Source of the DNA: Marinospirillum sp031581385
GTDB taxonomy: Bacteria; Pseudomonadota; Gammaproteobacteria; Pseudomonadales; Halomonadaceae
Assembly: GCF_044810985.1 (NCBI RefSeq)
Contig: NZ_CP085242.1
Location: forward strand, 1,364,001 to 1,428,000
DNA: 64,000 nt
Direction: 5' to 3'
Positions 7,662 to 16,754 of this stretch are shown here, in pieces; position 1 is the stretch's first letter, and each line of letters starts with the position of its first letter. A program made the translations under genes and the position numbers. The notes beneath the pieces are model-generated. The model was not told the origin of the DNA. It saw only the letters and a program-made list of their open reading frames with translations, and did no database searches.

Positions 7662-10034
7662 CTAGCCGGCATTCAAGGCCACTTTGGCCACTTCTTTGAA
7701 ATGCTTGGCAAAGTGCACCTCCAGACCTTCCTGAAGGTAGTCCGGCAGCTCATCATAATCGCGCCGGTTGGCTTCAGGAAGAATCAGGGTGAAAATTCCC
7801 GAACGCCTGGCCGCTATCACCTTTTCTCGGATACCACCTACCGGCAGTACCTGTCCAGTCAAACTGAGCTCCCCGGTCATCGCCAGTTTTCCGGGTTTTT
7901 TGTTGAGTGCCAGGGACAAGAGAGCCGTGGCCATGGTCACCCCAGCCGAAGGGCCGTCTTTGGGGGTGGCCCCTTCCGGCACATGCAGGTGAATAAAGGC
8001 ATCATTGTAAAACTTGGGGTTGGCTCCGAAGTTTTTCAGGTGCCCCATTACATAGCTGTAGGCGATATTGGCTGACTCCTTCATCACATCACCCAGATGC
8101 CCGGTCATCTTGAACCCCCGGGTCAGGGCATGCACCTGACTGGCTTCAATCGACAGGGTGGCACCCCCCATGGCCGTCCAGGCCAGGCCGGTCACCACAC
8201 CCACACCTTTCATTAACTGCTCGGTACGGAAAGGTGGTGCACTCAGGTAGTCTTCAAGGTTTTTCACCCCAACCCGCACCGAAGTGGTTTGCTCATCTTC
8301 CAGCAGCTCCACGGCAGCCTTGCGCAGAATCCGGTGCAGCATTTTTTCCAGCTTGCGCACCCCGGCTTCACGGGCATAGCCTTCAATGATCTGTTTCATG
8401 GCTGCATCGGTAATGCTGAGTTGCTTTTTCTTCAAGCCTGCCCTGCGCAAAAGGCGTGGCCAGAGGTGGTGCTTGGCAATCGCCAGTTTTTCTTCGGTGA
8501 TGTAACCCGAGAGACGAATGGTTTCCATGCGATCCAGCAGAGGGCCAGGAATGCTGTCCAACTGATTGGCCGTGCACAAAAACAGCACCTTGGACAAATC
8601 CACCCGGACATCCAGGTAGTGGTCCAGAAAGTTGATGTTCTGTTCCGGGTCCAGCACTTCCAGCAGAGCAGAGGCAGGATCACCCTGAAAGCTGGTTCCC
8701 AGTTTGTCGATTTCATCCAGCAGGATCACCGGATTTTCGGTTTCGGTTTCCTTGAGTGCCTGAATCAGCTTGCCGGGCAATGCACCGATGTAGGTGCGAC
8801 GATGCCCCTTGATTTCCGCCTCATCCCGCATGCCACCCACGGAAAAACGATAAAACTTGCGATCCAGGGCTTCGGCAATGGAGCGACCAATCGAGGTTTT
8901 GCCCACACCTGGAGGCCCGACCAGAAGAATGATGGAACCACCAACGTCACCCTTGAAGCGACCTTCAGCCAGGAACTCCACAATCCGATCTTTGACATCA
9001 CCCAGACCATCATGGTCTCTATCCAAAACCTTGCGGGCATGGCCCAGATCCAGATTGTCATCGGAACGGATGCCCCAGGGCAGGCAGGTAATCCAGTCCA
9101 GATAGTTGCGGGTGACGGCATATTCCGGTGACCCGGATTCCAGAACGGAAAATTTCTGCAGTTCTTCTTCAAAACGTTTCTGCGCGGCTTCAGGCAGGAT
9201 TTTACCTTCCAGGCGTTCCCGGAACTCATCCATTTCGGCGGTTTTGTCATCCTTGCTGATGCCCAGTTCGCGCTGGATTACTTTCAGCTGTTCACGCAGG
9301 AAGAATTCGCGCTGGCGCTCCTGGATTTTCTGATTGACCTCTTCGCTGATTTCCCCCTGCAGGCGTGCCACTTCCACTTCCTTGCGCAATAAAGGCAATA
9401 CCTTCTGCATACGTGGCAAGAGTGGCAGGGTTTCCAGCACCTTCTGTAATTCGCGTCCCTTGGCGGAGGTGATGGCTGCGGCAAAGTCGGCCAGAGGACC
9501 GGGCTCATTGGGGCTGAAACGGTTCAGATAATGCCTCAGCTCTTCACCATAAAGAGGGTTGAGCGGCAGTAGCTCCTTGATGCCATTGATCAGTGACAGG
9601 GCATAGGCACGCGCCTCATCACTGCTGTCTTCCTCTTCCTTGGGGTAGGTGACTTCCACCAGATAAGGCGGTTTGCGGGAAACCCAGCGCTGGATTTTAA
9701 AGCGCTTCAAACCCTGGGCAATAAACTGAATACGGTTGTCTTCGGTTTCCACACGATGGGTTCTGACTGCCGTGCCCGTGCGTGGCAGCTCGTCCAGATT
9801 GAGTTTTTCCGGGGCGGTTTCCCCGACATAAACCACCCCCACCACCTGGTGCGGAGTATCACCCACTCGTTCCAGAGTGGATTCCCAGCGTTTACGTGGA
9901 ATGACCAAAGGCTGGATCTGGGCGGGAAAAAATGGACGGTTATGAATGGGCAGCAGATAGATGCGTTCCGGCAAATATTCATCGGAAACCACCAATTCAC
10001 CGGCGTGGACTTGAGAATCCTGTTCTTCGGTCAT
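7662..10034 (-). CDS. lon: ATP-dependent Lon-family protease
   Basis: A 790-residue cytoplasmic AAA+ serine protease. LonA N-terminal domain (about 20-215), AAA+ module with Walker A GPPGVGKT (373-380) and Walker B LLDEID (438-443), and a C-terminal protease domain with the Ser696-Lys738 dyad (PKDGPSAG and GGIREK). The N-terminus (LPIHNRPFFPAQIQPLVI) differs from E. coli Lon and resembles the second Lon paralogue of pseudomonads (AsrA-like) as I recall it, so this may not be the housekeeping Lon. It is not next to clpX/hupB, the usual context of the main lon gene. AGAGG precedes the start by 8 bases. Confidence 0.92.
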   Translation of the reverse strand: MTEEQDSQVHAGELVVSDEYLPERIYLLPIHNRPFFPAQIQPLVIPRKRWESTLERVGDTPHQVVGVVYVGETAPEKLNLDELPRTGTAVRTHRVETEDNRIQFIAQGLKRFKIQRWVSRKPPYLVEVTYPKEEEDSSDEARAYALSLINGIKELLPLNPLYGEELRHYLNRFSPNEPGPLADFAAAITSAKGRELQKVLETLPLLPRMQKVLPLLRKEVEVARLQGEISEEVNQKIQERQREFFLREQLKVIQRELGISKDDKTAEMDEFRERLEGKILPEAAQKRFEEELQKFSVLESGSPEYAVTRNYLDWITCLPWGIRSDDNLDLGHARKVLDRDHDGLGDVKDRIVEFLAEGRFKGDVGGSIILLVGPPGVGKTSIGRSIAEALDRKFYRFSVGGMRDEAEIKGHRRTYIGALPGKLIQALKETETENPVILLDEIDKLGTSFQGDPASALLEVLDPEQNINFLDHYLDVRVDLSKVLFLCTANQLDSIPGPLLDRMETIRLSGYITEEKLAIAKHHLWPRLLRRAGLKKKQLSITDAAMKQIIEGYAREAGVRKLEKMLHRILRKAAVELLEDEQTTSVRVGVKNLEDYLSAPPFRTEQLMKGVGVVTGLAWTAMGGATLSIEASQVHALTRGFKMTGHLGDVMKESANIAYSYVMGHLKNFGANPKFYNDAFIHLHVPEGATPKDGPSAGVTMATALLSLALNKKPGKLAMTGELSLTGQVLPVGGIREKVIAARRSGIFTLILPEANRRDYDELPDYLQEGLEVHFAKHFKEVAKVALNAG

Positions 10035-10099
10035 GCACTGGCCTCTTCTGGCAACAAGTTAACGTATGCTTCACTTGATGCGGCTGACCAGGCCTGATT

Positions 10100-10669
10100 T
10101 CAAGTCTCCAGTGAATAACCCGAGTCTTCCTGCTTCATCCTTTCCAGGGCAATAAACAGGGCTGCGATGGAGCGCCCTTCATGAAAGTCATCACGACTCA
10201 GCAGATCGCAGACTTTATTCAGGGGATGAAAATGAACCTCCAGGGGTTCCGGCTCATCACCTTCCAGCTTGCAGGGGTAAAGATCCCGGGCCAGCACTAC
10301 CTGCATCTTGTGGCCCATGTAGTTGGGGGCCAGCGAAAGCTGGGTCAGAGGTTCCAGGTGGCGGGCACCATAGCCGGTTTCTTCCATCAACTCGCGATTG
10401 GCCGCCACCATCAGGTTTTCACCCACTTCCACCAGCCCCTTGGGCAGAGTGAGAACGTAATCGTGCATCCCCCCGGCATACTCACGAATCAGGATAACCT
10501 CCCCATCCTCATTGAGCGCCACGATCATGACCGCTCCCAGACCCTGACTGACCAGGCGTTCATAAATACGTTTTTCACCATTGGCAAATTGCAGGCTCAG
10601 CTCTTCCACTTTGAAAAGACGGCTTTGCGCCACGATTTTACGCTGCAGGATACTGGGCCGAACGGGCAT
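10100..10669 (-). CDS. nudE: NudE-like ADP-sugar/ADP-compound Nudix hydrolase
   Basis: A 189-residue Nudix hydrolase. A complete Nudix box lies at residues 78-100: Gly78-x5-Glu84-x7-Arg92-Glu93-Leu-x-Glu96-Glu97-x-Gly99. NudE cleaves ADP-ribose, Ap3A and NADH-type substrates. The start at 10669 is set by AGGAGAGG upstream; the open frame extends much further without a plausible start. It is divergent from yrfG-hslR-hslO, as in E. coli, which supports NudE rather than NudF. Confidence 0.88.
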   Translation of the reverse strand: MPVRPSILQRKIVAQSRLFKVEELSLQFANGEKRIYERLVSQGLGAVMIVALNEDGEVILIREYAGGMHDYVLTLPKGLVEVGENLMVAANRELMEETGYGARHLEPLTQLSLAPNYMGHKMQVVLARDLYPCKLEGDEPEPLEVHFHPLNKVCDLLSRDDFHEGRSIAALFIALERMKQEDSGYSLET

Positions 10670-10737
10670 GAGAGAGCCTCTCCTAAGTTGATGTGAGTCA
10701 AAATACTTTATGGGTTCTGGTTGAAGCCAACTTCCGA

Positions 10738-10756
10738 TACAATTCAGTCTAGACTG
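10738..10756 (+). promoter_or_regulatory. Possible promoter with 12-base palindrome upstream of yrfG
   Basis: In the 124-base nudE/yrfG divergent gap there is a -10-like TACAAT (10738-10743) followed directly by a perfect palindrome CAGTCTAGACTG (10745-10756) at the expected start site. The -35 is weak. A one-mismatch FNR-like box (TTGAT-GTGA-GTCAA) lies at 10688-10701. Function of either palindrome is unproven. Confidence 0.35.
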
Positions 10757-10793
10757 ATTATCAACCCTATCCCACCGACCCACAAGGCCAAGC

Positions 10794-11468
10794 ATGATCA
10801 ATTGGAGCCGTATTGACACTGTTTTACTGGATATGGACGGCACCCTTCTGGATTTGCATTTTGACAGCCACTTCTGGCTGGAGCACCTGCCGCGCCGCTA
10901 TGCCGAGCTGCACAAGCTGGATCATGAGCAGGTCAAAGCCGAGCTGATCCCCCTGATTCTGGCTGAAAAAGGCCAGCTCAACTGGTACAGCCTGGATTAC
11001 TGGACGGAGCGTCTGGGTGTGGATATTGTGGCTCTGAAACATGAAATCCAGCATTTGATTGGCTTTCGCGCTGATGCCGTGGATTTTCTGACCTGGCTGA
11101 AAACAGCCCATCCACGTGTGATTCTGGCCACCAATGCGGATCGCAAAAGCCTGGAGTTGAAGCTTAAATTGACCGGGCTGGAAGACTATCTGGATGCGGT
11201 GGTCAGCTCTGCGGATGTCGGCATTCCCAAGGAAGAGCAGGGCTACTGGGAAGCTTTGATGAAAATTGAACCCTTTGATCCAGCCCGTACCCTGTTCATC
11301 GATGACAATGAAGATGTACTGGAATCGGCCCGGCGCTTTGGCATCACCGAGCTGATCACCATCACCCAGCCCGACAGCCAGACTCCCATTCGTCAGATGA
11401 CAGAATTCCCGGCGGTCACCCGCTTTGCGGAATTGCAGCCGGTCAACCCACCCAAAACGGCCAGTTGA
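10794..11468 (+). CDS. yrfG: GMP/IMP nucleotidase (YrfG), HAD superfamily
   Basis: A 224-residue HAD-family phosphatase. HAD motif I is LLDMDGTLLDL near the N-terminus, motif II the ILATNADRKS stretch, and motif III/IV the IDDNEDVLESA segment, all intact. YrfG of E. coli dephosphorylates GMP and IMP. It is the first gene of a tight yrfG-hslR-hslO set; its stop is 2 bases before the hslR start. Confidence 0.88.
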   Translation: MINWSRIDTVLLDMDGTLLDLHFDSHFWLEHLPRRYAELHKLDHEQVKAELIPLILAEKGQLNWYSLDYWTERLGVDIVALKHEIQHLIGFRADAVDFLTWLKTAHPRVILATNADRKSLELKLKLTGLEDYLDAVVSSADVGIPKEEQGYWEALMKIEPFDPARTLFIDDNEDVLESARRFGITELITITQPDSQTPIRQMTEFPAVTRFAELQPVNPPKTAS

Positions 11469-11470
11469 CC

Positions 11471-11881
11471 ATGGGCAAGACCACCACTGACACAGCTGTG
11501 GGTGTGCGCCTGGACAAGTGGCTCTGGGCCGCCCGGTTTTTCAAAACCCGCAGTCTGGCCAAAACCGCTGTGGAAAATGGCAAGGTTGAATATGATGGTC
11601 AGCGCCCCAAGGTTAGCCGCCTGGTTGAAGTGGGCGCACTTTTGAAAATCACCCAGGGCTGGGACATCAAGGAAGTGGAGGTTCTGGATATTTCCGCTCA
11701 GCGCGGCCCCGCCAGCCAGGCCCAACAGCTTTACCGGGAAACCCAGGCCAGCCAGGAAAAAAGAGCGGCAGAGGCTGAAAAACGCCGTCTGGCCGGAGCG
11801 GCGACCCTGGCTCCCCAGCAGCGCCCCGATAAAAAATCCCGTAGACAATTACACCGTTTCAAACGGCAGGACACCGAATGA
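11471..11881 (+). CDS. hslR: Hsp15, ribosome-associated heat shock protein (S4 domain)
   Basis: A 136-residue basic protein with an N-terminal S4 RNA-binding domain (VRLDKWLWAARFFKTRSLAKTAVENGKV). Hsp15 binds free 50S subunits carrying nascent chains after stalled translation. The C-terminal tail is highly charged (KKSRRQLHRFKRQ). The ATG at 11471 is used; a TTG two codons earlier overlaps the yrfG stop. Its stop TGA overlaps the hslO ATG, indicating translational coupling. E. coli Hsp15 is 133 residues. Confidence 0.92.
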   Translation: MGKTTTDTAVGVRLDKWLWAARFFKTRSLAKTAVENGKVEYDGQRPKVSRLVEVGALLKITQGWDIKEVEVLDISAQRGPASQAQQLYRETQASQEKRAAEAEKRRLAGAATLAPQQRPDKKSRRQLHRFKRQDTE

Positions 11882-12789
11882 CTGCAACTCAAGACACCCT
11901 GGAAACCGATCAGGTTCAACGCTTTTTATTTGATCACACCGCCGTGCGTGGCGAACTGGTTCACCTGCAACAAAGCTATGCTGAAGTTCTGGATCGCCAT
12001 GACTACCCACCGGCTGTGGAAGAACAGCTGGGCCAACTGCTGGCCGCTGCAGCCCTCTTGACGGCCACCGTCAAACTGGACGGCACCCTCAGCCTGGAAG
12101 TACGCAGCCAGGGGGAAGTCACCCTGATGATGGCCGAATGCAACACCGGTGCCCAGGGTGGCGACCAACTGCGTGGCATCGCCCGTTTCAGCCGTGAGCC
12201 TCAGGGCAGCAACCTGCAGGAGCTCACCCAGGGCGGCCAACTGGTGATCACCCTCGACCCGACCCAGGGCAAGCGCTACCAGGGCATCGTTTCCCTGGAC
12301 AAGGAAAACCTCGCGCTTTGCCTGGAAGGCTATTTTGCCAATTCCGAGCAACTGCCCACCCGCATCTGGCTGGAAGCCGCCAACCGCAAAGCCGCCGGGC
12401 TTTTGCTGCAGCAACTGCCGGATGATGCCAGCAACACTGACCCGGATGCCTGGAATCGTCTCACGCAGCTGGCAGCCACAGTTCAACAGCAGGAGCTGCT
12501 GGATCTGGAACCCCTGACCCTGCTGCATCGTCTTTACCATGAAGAAACCCTGCGGGTGTTTCCGCCCCACAATCTCAAGTTTGGCTGCACCTGCTCCCGT
12601 GAGCGCACTTCGGAAGCGGTCGCCAGCCTGGGTGAAACTGAATTGCTGGCCATCATCGAAGAGCAGGGCAAGATCGAAACCCAGTGCCATTTCTGCAATA
12701 CGGTTTATACTTTCCATAAACAGGATCTGCCCGAGCTATTGGGAAAACCCGGTGCCAATCAGCTTCCAGAGGGCCACAAACTCCACTGA
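11878..12789 (+). CDS. hslO: Hsp33 redox-regulated chaperone
   Basis: A 303-residue cytosolic holdase activated by oxidation. The C-terminal zinc site has Cys237-x-Cys239 (FGCTCSRE) and Cys270-x2-Cys273 (CHFC), the conserved four-cysteine redox switch. The remainder matches the Hsp33 core (for example GDQLRGIARF and GYFANSEQLPT). It starts with ATGA overlapping the hslR stop. It ends an operon whose order yrfG-hslR-hslO followed by pckA is the same as in E. coli. Confidence 0.96.
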   Translation: MTATQDTLETDQVQRFLFDHTAVRGELVHLQQSYAEVLDRHDYPPAVEEQLGQLLAAAALLTATVKLDGTLSLEVRSQGEVTLMMAECNTGAQGGDQLRGIARFSREPQGSNLQELTQGGQLVITLDPTQGKRYQGIVSLDKENLALCLEGYFANSEQLPTRIWLEAANRKAAGLLLQQLPDDASNTDPDAWNRLTQLAATVQQQELLDLEPLTLLHRLYHEETLRVFPPHNLKFGCTCSRERTSEAVASLGETELLAIIEEQGKIETQCHFCNTVYTFHKQDLPELLGKPGANQLPEGHKLH

Positions 12790-13013
12790 GAAGCTTTTTT
12801 GTAGTCACAACTGACTACTTTCTGTACAAAACAGGAATAATTATTATTTATAGCACCCAAGCCTATGAATAATAAAGATTTTTTCTGTGTAATGGGCCTA
12901 CACTGCGTTTTGGTCATTTTTTGACTGAGCGCAAGTCTTCGCCCTTTCGGGTTTTTTTGCCATAATAGCGCCCTCTTTTCGGGCGACTAAGATATAAAGG
13001 CCACCCCTGACCA

Positions 13014-14576
13014 ATGAACAACCTTAACGAGAGCGCTGTGAAAACTTATACCAACCTAAGCAATGCCCAACTGATCGAACTAGCCATTCAACGCGGCGAA
13101 GGCCAACTTGCAAACAACGGAGCCTTGGTAGTTAACACAGGTCAACGTACCGGGCGCTCTCCTCTGGATCGTTTCATTGTTGATGAGCCTTCCACCTCGG
13201 CAGAAATTGAATGGGGTGCCATCAACCGCCCTTTCAGTGCCGACAAGTTCACGGCCCTCTGGGAGCGGGTTGATGCCTATCTTCAGGAAAAAGAACATTT
13301 TGTCTCCGAGCTGCACGTGGGTTCCGATCCACAGCATTACCTGCCGGTGCGTGTCACCACAGAGACGGCCTGGCACAATCTTTTTGGTCGCACCCTGTTT
13401 ATCCGCCCGGACAGCTTTAATGCCAGCAGCAAGGAAGAGTGGACCATTCTCAATGCCCCCCACTTTGAATGCGACCCTTCCCGTGACGGCACCAACTCCG
13501 ATGGCTGTGTGATCCTGAACTTTGCCGAGCGCAAGGTGCTGATTGCCGGTATGCGCTACGCCGGGGAAATGAAAAAAGCCATGTTCTCGGTGCAGAACTT
13601 CCTGCTGCCGGATGCCGATGTGCTGCCCATGCACTGCTCCGCCAATGTCGGCGAAGATGGTGAAACCACCCTCTTCTTTGGCCTGTCAGGCACCGGCAAA
13701 ACCACCCTGTCCGCCGATCCTTCGCGCTACCTGATTGGTGACGACGAACACGGCTGGGGTGTGGGCACTGTCTTTAACATCGAAGGCGGCTGCTACGCCA
13801 AGTGTATTGACCTCTCACAGAAGAATGAACCCATCATCTGGGATGCCATTCGTTTTGGTTCGGTTCTGGAAAACGTGGTTCTGGATGATCGCCGCGAGCC
13901 GGATTATGCCGATGACAGCCTGACCCAGAACTCCCGTGCGGCTTATCCGCTGGAGCATGTGGAAAAGCGTGTGCTGGAAAACCGTGCCGGTGAACCCAAT
14001 GCCATCATCTTCCTGACCTGTGACATGAGCGGTGTCCTGCCCCCGGTTTCCATTCTGACCAAGGAAGCGGCGGCTTATCACTTCCTCTCCGGGTACACAG
14101 CCAAAGTCGGCTCGACAGAAATGGGTTCCACTTCCGGTCTGGAAGCCACCTTCTCCACCTGTTTCGGTGCACCTTTCTTCCCACGCCCTGCACGTGAGTA
14201 TGCCGATCTGCTGATCAAACGGATCGAAGCTTTTGGCTCCAGAGTTTACCTGGTCAACACCGGCTGGACCGGTGGGGCCTACGGCCAGGGCGGCAACCGT
14301 TTCAGCATCCCCACCACCCGCGCCATCGTGAATGCCGTACAAAATGGTGCCCTGGCGGATGCCGAAACCGAAACCCTGGCGACTCTGAACCTGCAGATCC
14401 CCACGCATGTACCGGGTGTGGACTCCAGCCTCCTGAACCCACGGGAAACCTGGGAAGATCAGGATGCCTATGACCGTCAGGCCCAGGAACTGGCTTCCAG
14501 CTTTATCGAGAATTTCCGCAAATTCTCCGGTGTGGATGAAGCCATTATTGCCGCAGGTCCCAAACTGGGCGGCTGA
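13014..14576 (+). CDS. pckA: ATP-dependent phosphoenolpyruvate carboxykinase
   Basis: A 520-residue enzyme that converts oxaloacetate and ATP to PEP, CO2 and ADP, the entry to gluconeogenesis. The kinase loop GLSGTGKTTLSADPSR, the metal-binding GDDEHGW and the RFGSVLENVV and SGYTAKVGSTEMG segments are all present. The 224-base gap upstream contains a possible -10 (CATAAT near 12961) but no clear -35; no strong ribosome binding site is visible before the ATG at 13014. A terminator follows 20 bases after the stop. Confidence 0.96.
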   Translation: MNNLNESAVKTYTNLSNAQLIELAIQRGEGQLANNGALVVNTGQRTGRSPLDRFIVDEPSTSAEIEWGAINRPFSADKFTALWERVDAYLQEKEHFVSELHVGSDPQHYLPVRVTTETAWHNLFGRTLFIRPDSFNASSKEEWTILNAPHFECDPSRDGTNSDGCVILNFAERKVLIAGMRYAGEMKKAMFSVQNFLLPDADVLPMHCSANVGEDGETTLFFGLSGTGKTTLSADPSRYLIGDDEHGWGVGTVFNIEGGCYAKCIDLSQKNEPIIWDAIRFGSVLENVVLDDRREPDYADDSLTQNSRAAYPLEHVEKRVLENRAGEPNAIIFLTCDMSGVLPPVSILTKEAAAYHFLSGYTAKVGSTEMGSTSGLEATFSTCFGAPFFPRPAREYADLLIKRIEAFGSRVYLVNTGWTGGAYGQGGNRFSIPTTRAIVNAVQNGALADAETETLATLNLQIPTHVPGVDSSLLNPRETWEDQDAYDRQAQELASSFIENFRKFSGVDEAIIAAGPKLGG

Positions 14577-14596
14577 TCTCATCCGGTGCTTTTCTG

Positions 14597-14631
14597 AGCC
14601 TGTAATCCTTCCGGGGGTTGCAGGCTTTTTA
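14597..14631 (+). terminator. Intrinsic terminator of pckA
   Basis: A 9-base stem AGCCTGTAA / TTGCAGGCT with one G-U pair, a 12-base loop and a run of five T, 20 bases after the pckA stop. Confidence 0.85.
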
Positions 14632-14671
14632 ATGTCCAGCTCGACACCCGCCCCTGCTTGCAGGCAAACTA

Positions 14672-14813
14672 GGAAGCCTCTGATCAACGTGATGAGCGCA
14701 GGTTAGGCAAGGCGAAATTGAACGAAAAAGCGGAGTTTACAAATAGTAAATGAGCATTTTGAGGCCAATTTCAACACAGCATAAGCAAGCGTAATAGTTA
14801 ATCAGAGGTTTCC
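14672..14813 (+). repeat. 142-bp palindromic interspersed element, copy 1
   Basis: Terminal inverted repeats at 14672-14688 (GGAAGCCTCTGATCAAC) and 14797-14813 match at 15 of 17 positions. An inner imperfect inverted repeat folds around GTTTAC...GTAAAT (about 14720-14780). It encodes no protein. A second, reverse-oriented copy of the core lies at 25169-25293. The layout fits a non-autonomous MITE-like element; no clear target duplication is seen. It sits between the pckA terminator and parE and may carry or disrupt the parE promoter. Confidence 0.8.
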
Positions 14814-14852
14814 TCCTGCGCTTTCCAGTGGTAGTAATCAGGAACAAGTCAA

Positions 14853-16754
14853 ATGAGTCAATATAACGCCAGTGCTATTGAAGTCCTTACCGGCCTTGAC
14901 CCGGTGCGCAAGCGCCCCGGCATGTACACAGACACTTCCCGCCCCAACCATCTGGCCCAGGAAGTCATCGACAACAGTGTTGATGAAGCCCTTGCCGGGC
15001 ATGCCAGCGAAATCACCGTCACCCTCTACAAGGACAACAGTCTGAGTGTGCAGGATAACGGCCGCGGGATGCCGATTGATCCCCATCCTGAATACGGGGT
15101 TTCCGGGGTGGAACTCATCCTCACGCGCCTGCATGCCGGGGGCAAGTTCTCCAATAAAAACTATGAGTTTTCCGGGGGCCTGCACGGGGTAGGGGTTTCC
15201 GTGGTCAATGCCCTGTCCAGCAAACTGGAAGTGACCGTCTGGCGTGATGGTCAGGTGCAGCGCATTGGTTTTGCCGAGGGTGAAAAAGCTTCCGAACTGG
15301 AAGTCATTGGCAGCTGTGGCAAGAAAAACACCGGCACCTGCCTGCGTTACTGGATCAATGAAAGCTATTTTGACAGCCCCCGTTATGCCCTGGGCCGCCT
15401 GCGTCATCTGCTGAGGGCCAAGGCTGTCCTCTGCCCCGGCCTGAAAATCACCTTCATCAATGAACAGGAAACCGACCCGGACAGCGGCGAAATCCTGGTT
15501 GATGAATGGCTCTTCAATGAAGGCCTGAAAGATTACCTGACCCAGACCTGTCAAGGCTGGGAAACCCTGCCTGCCAGTCCCTTCTCGGGGGAGTTCAAGG
15601 CTCAGCATGAAGCCATGGACTGGGCGCTGGTCTGGCTGCCCGAAGGCGGCGAGCTGGTTCAGGAAAGCTACGTCAACCTGATCCCCACCACCCAGGGTGG
15701 CACTCACGTCAATGGTTTGCGCTCCGGCCTGCTGGAAGCTCTGCGGGAATTCTGTGAATATCGCAACCTGCTGCCACGTGGGGTGCGGCTGGCCCCGGAA
15801 GACCTCTGGCAGGATTGTGCGTTCGTGCTTTCCCTGAAAATGCAGGACCCCCAGTTTGCGGGACAAACCAAGGAGCGCCTGTCATCACGCCAGAGTGCCA
15901 CCTTTGTCAGTGGCGTCATCAAGGATGCTTTCTCCCTGTGGCTGAACCAGCACACCCTGGATGCCGAACGTATTGCCGAGCTGGTACTCAGCCGAGCCAA
16001 CCGCCGTTTGAAAGCCGCCAAAAAGGTGGTGCGTAAAAAAATAACCCAGGGTCCGGCCCTGCCCGGCAAACTGGCTGACTGCACGGGTACGGATATTGCC
16101 CGCAGTGAACTCTTTCTGGTGGAAGGGGATTCAGCCGGTGGTTCTGCCAAACAGGCCAGAGACCGGATTTTCCAGGCGATCATGCCGCTGCGCGGTAAAA
16201 TCCTCAATACCTGGGAAGTGGATTCCTCACAGATTCTTGCCTCCCAGGAGGTTCACGACATTGCTGTGGCCCTGGGCATTGACCCAGGCTCGGAAGACCT
16301 CAAGGGTCTGCGCTACAACAAAATTTGTATCCTGGCCGATGCCGACTCCGATGGTCTGCACATCGCCACCCTGCTGTGCGCACTTTTCCAGCGTCACTTC
16401 CCGGCTCTGGTGAAACAAGGCCATGTTTTTGTGGCCATGCCTCCTCTGTACCGGATTGATTGCGGCAAGGAGGTTTTTTATGCCTTGGATGAAAGCGAGA
16501 AGGAAGCCGTACTGGATCGCCTGAGTGGCCGCAAAGCCAAAATCAACACCCAACGCTTCAAGGGTCTGGGGGAAATGAACCCTCAGCAGCTAAGAGAAAC
16601 CACCATGGCACCGGAAACCCGCCGCCTGGTGCAGTTGACCCGCGAGGAAGGCGATCAGGCCAACGAACTGCTGGACATGCTGCTGGCCAAAAAACGCTCC
16701 CCGGATCGTAAAAGCTGGCTGGAGTCCAAGGGTAATCTGGCGGATATCACCTAG
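14853..16754 (+). CDS. parE: DNA topoisomerase IV subunit B
   Basis: A 633-residue GHKL ATPase subunit of topoisomerase IV, which decatenates sister chromosomes. N-terminal ATPase region (RKRPGMY, QEVIDNSVDEALAGH, GRGMPIDPH, GGLHGVG), transducer domain, and TOPRIM domain with EGDSAGGSAKQARDR, PLRGKILN and the DADSDGLHIA metal motif. The use of DADSDG with HIATLL marks ParE rather than GyrB. Its TAG stop overlaps the last codon of an opposing NERD gene by 3 bases. parC follows after that gene. Confidence 0.96.
   Translation: MSQYNASAIEVLTGLDPVRKRPGMYTDTSRPNHLAQEVIDNSVDEALAGHASEITVTLYKDNSLSVQDNGRGMPIDPHPEYGVSGVELILTRLHAGGKFSNKNYEFSGGLHGVGVSVVNALSSKLEVTVWRDGQVQRIGFAEGEKASELEVIGSCGKKNTGTCLRYWINESYFDSPRYALGRLRHLLRAKAVLCPGLKITFINEQETDPDSGEILVDEWLFNEGLKDYLTQTCQGWETLPASPFSGEFKAQHEAMDWALVWLPEGGELVQESYVNLIPTTQGGTHVNGLRSGLLEALREFCEYRNLLPRGVRLAPEDLWQDCAFVLSLKMQDPQFAGQTKERLSSRQSATFVSGVIKDAFSLWLNQHTLDAERIAELVLSRANRRLKAAKKVVRKKITQGPALPGKLADCTGTDIARSELFLVEGDSAGGSAKQARDRIFQAIMPLRGKILNTWEVDSSQILASQEVHDIAVALGIDPGSEDLKGLRYNKICILADADSDGLHIATLLCALFQRHFPALVKQGHVFVAMPPLYRIDCGKEVFYALDESEKEAVLDRLSGRKAKINTQRFKGLGEMNPQQLRETTMAPETRRLVQLTREEGDQANELLDMLLAKKRSPDRKSWLESKGNLADIT

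Noticed and set aside
10688..10701. TTGAT-GTGA-GTCAA as an FNR site for nudE or yrfG
   Set aside because: One mismatch, and neither gene has a promoter element at the expected class II distance; kept only as a remark.
12826..12846. LexA-like CTGTACAAAACAG between hslO and pckA
   Set aside because: The half-sites are only 5 bases apart, not the 8 needed for a LexA dimer.
12901..12960. Intrinsic terminator after hslO at GCCC-TTTC-GGGTTTTTTT
   Set aside because: The stem is only three to four bases, too short to call.
15704..16207. Open frame of 167 codons antisense to parE
   Set aside because: Low-complexity Arg/Ser-rich translation typical of a shadow frame in a GC-rich gene.
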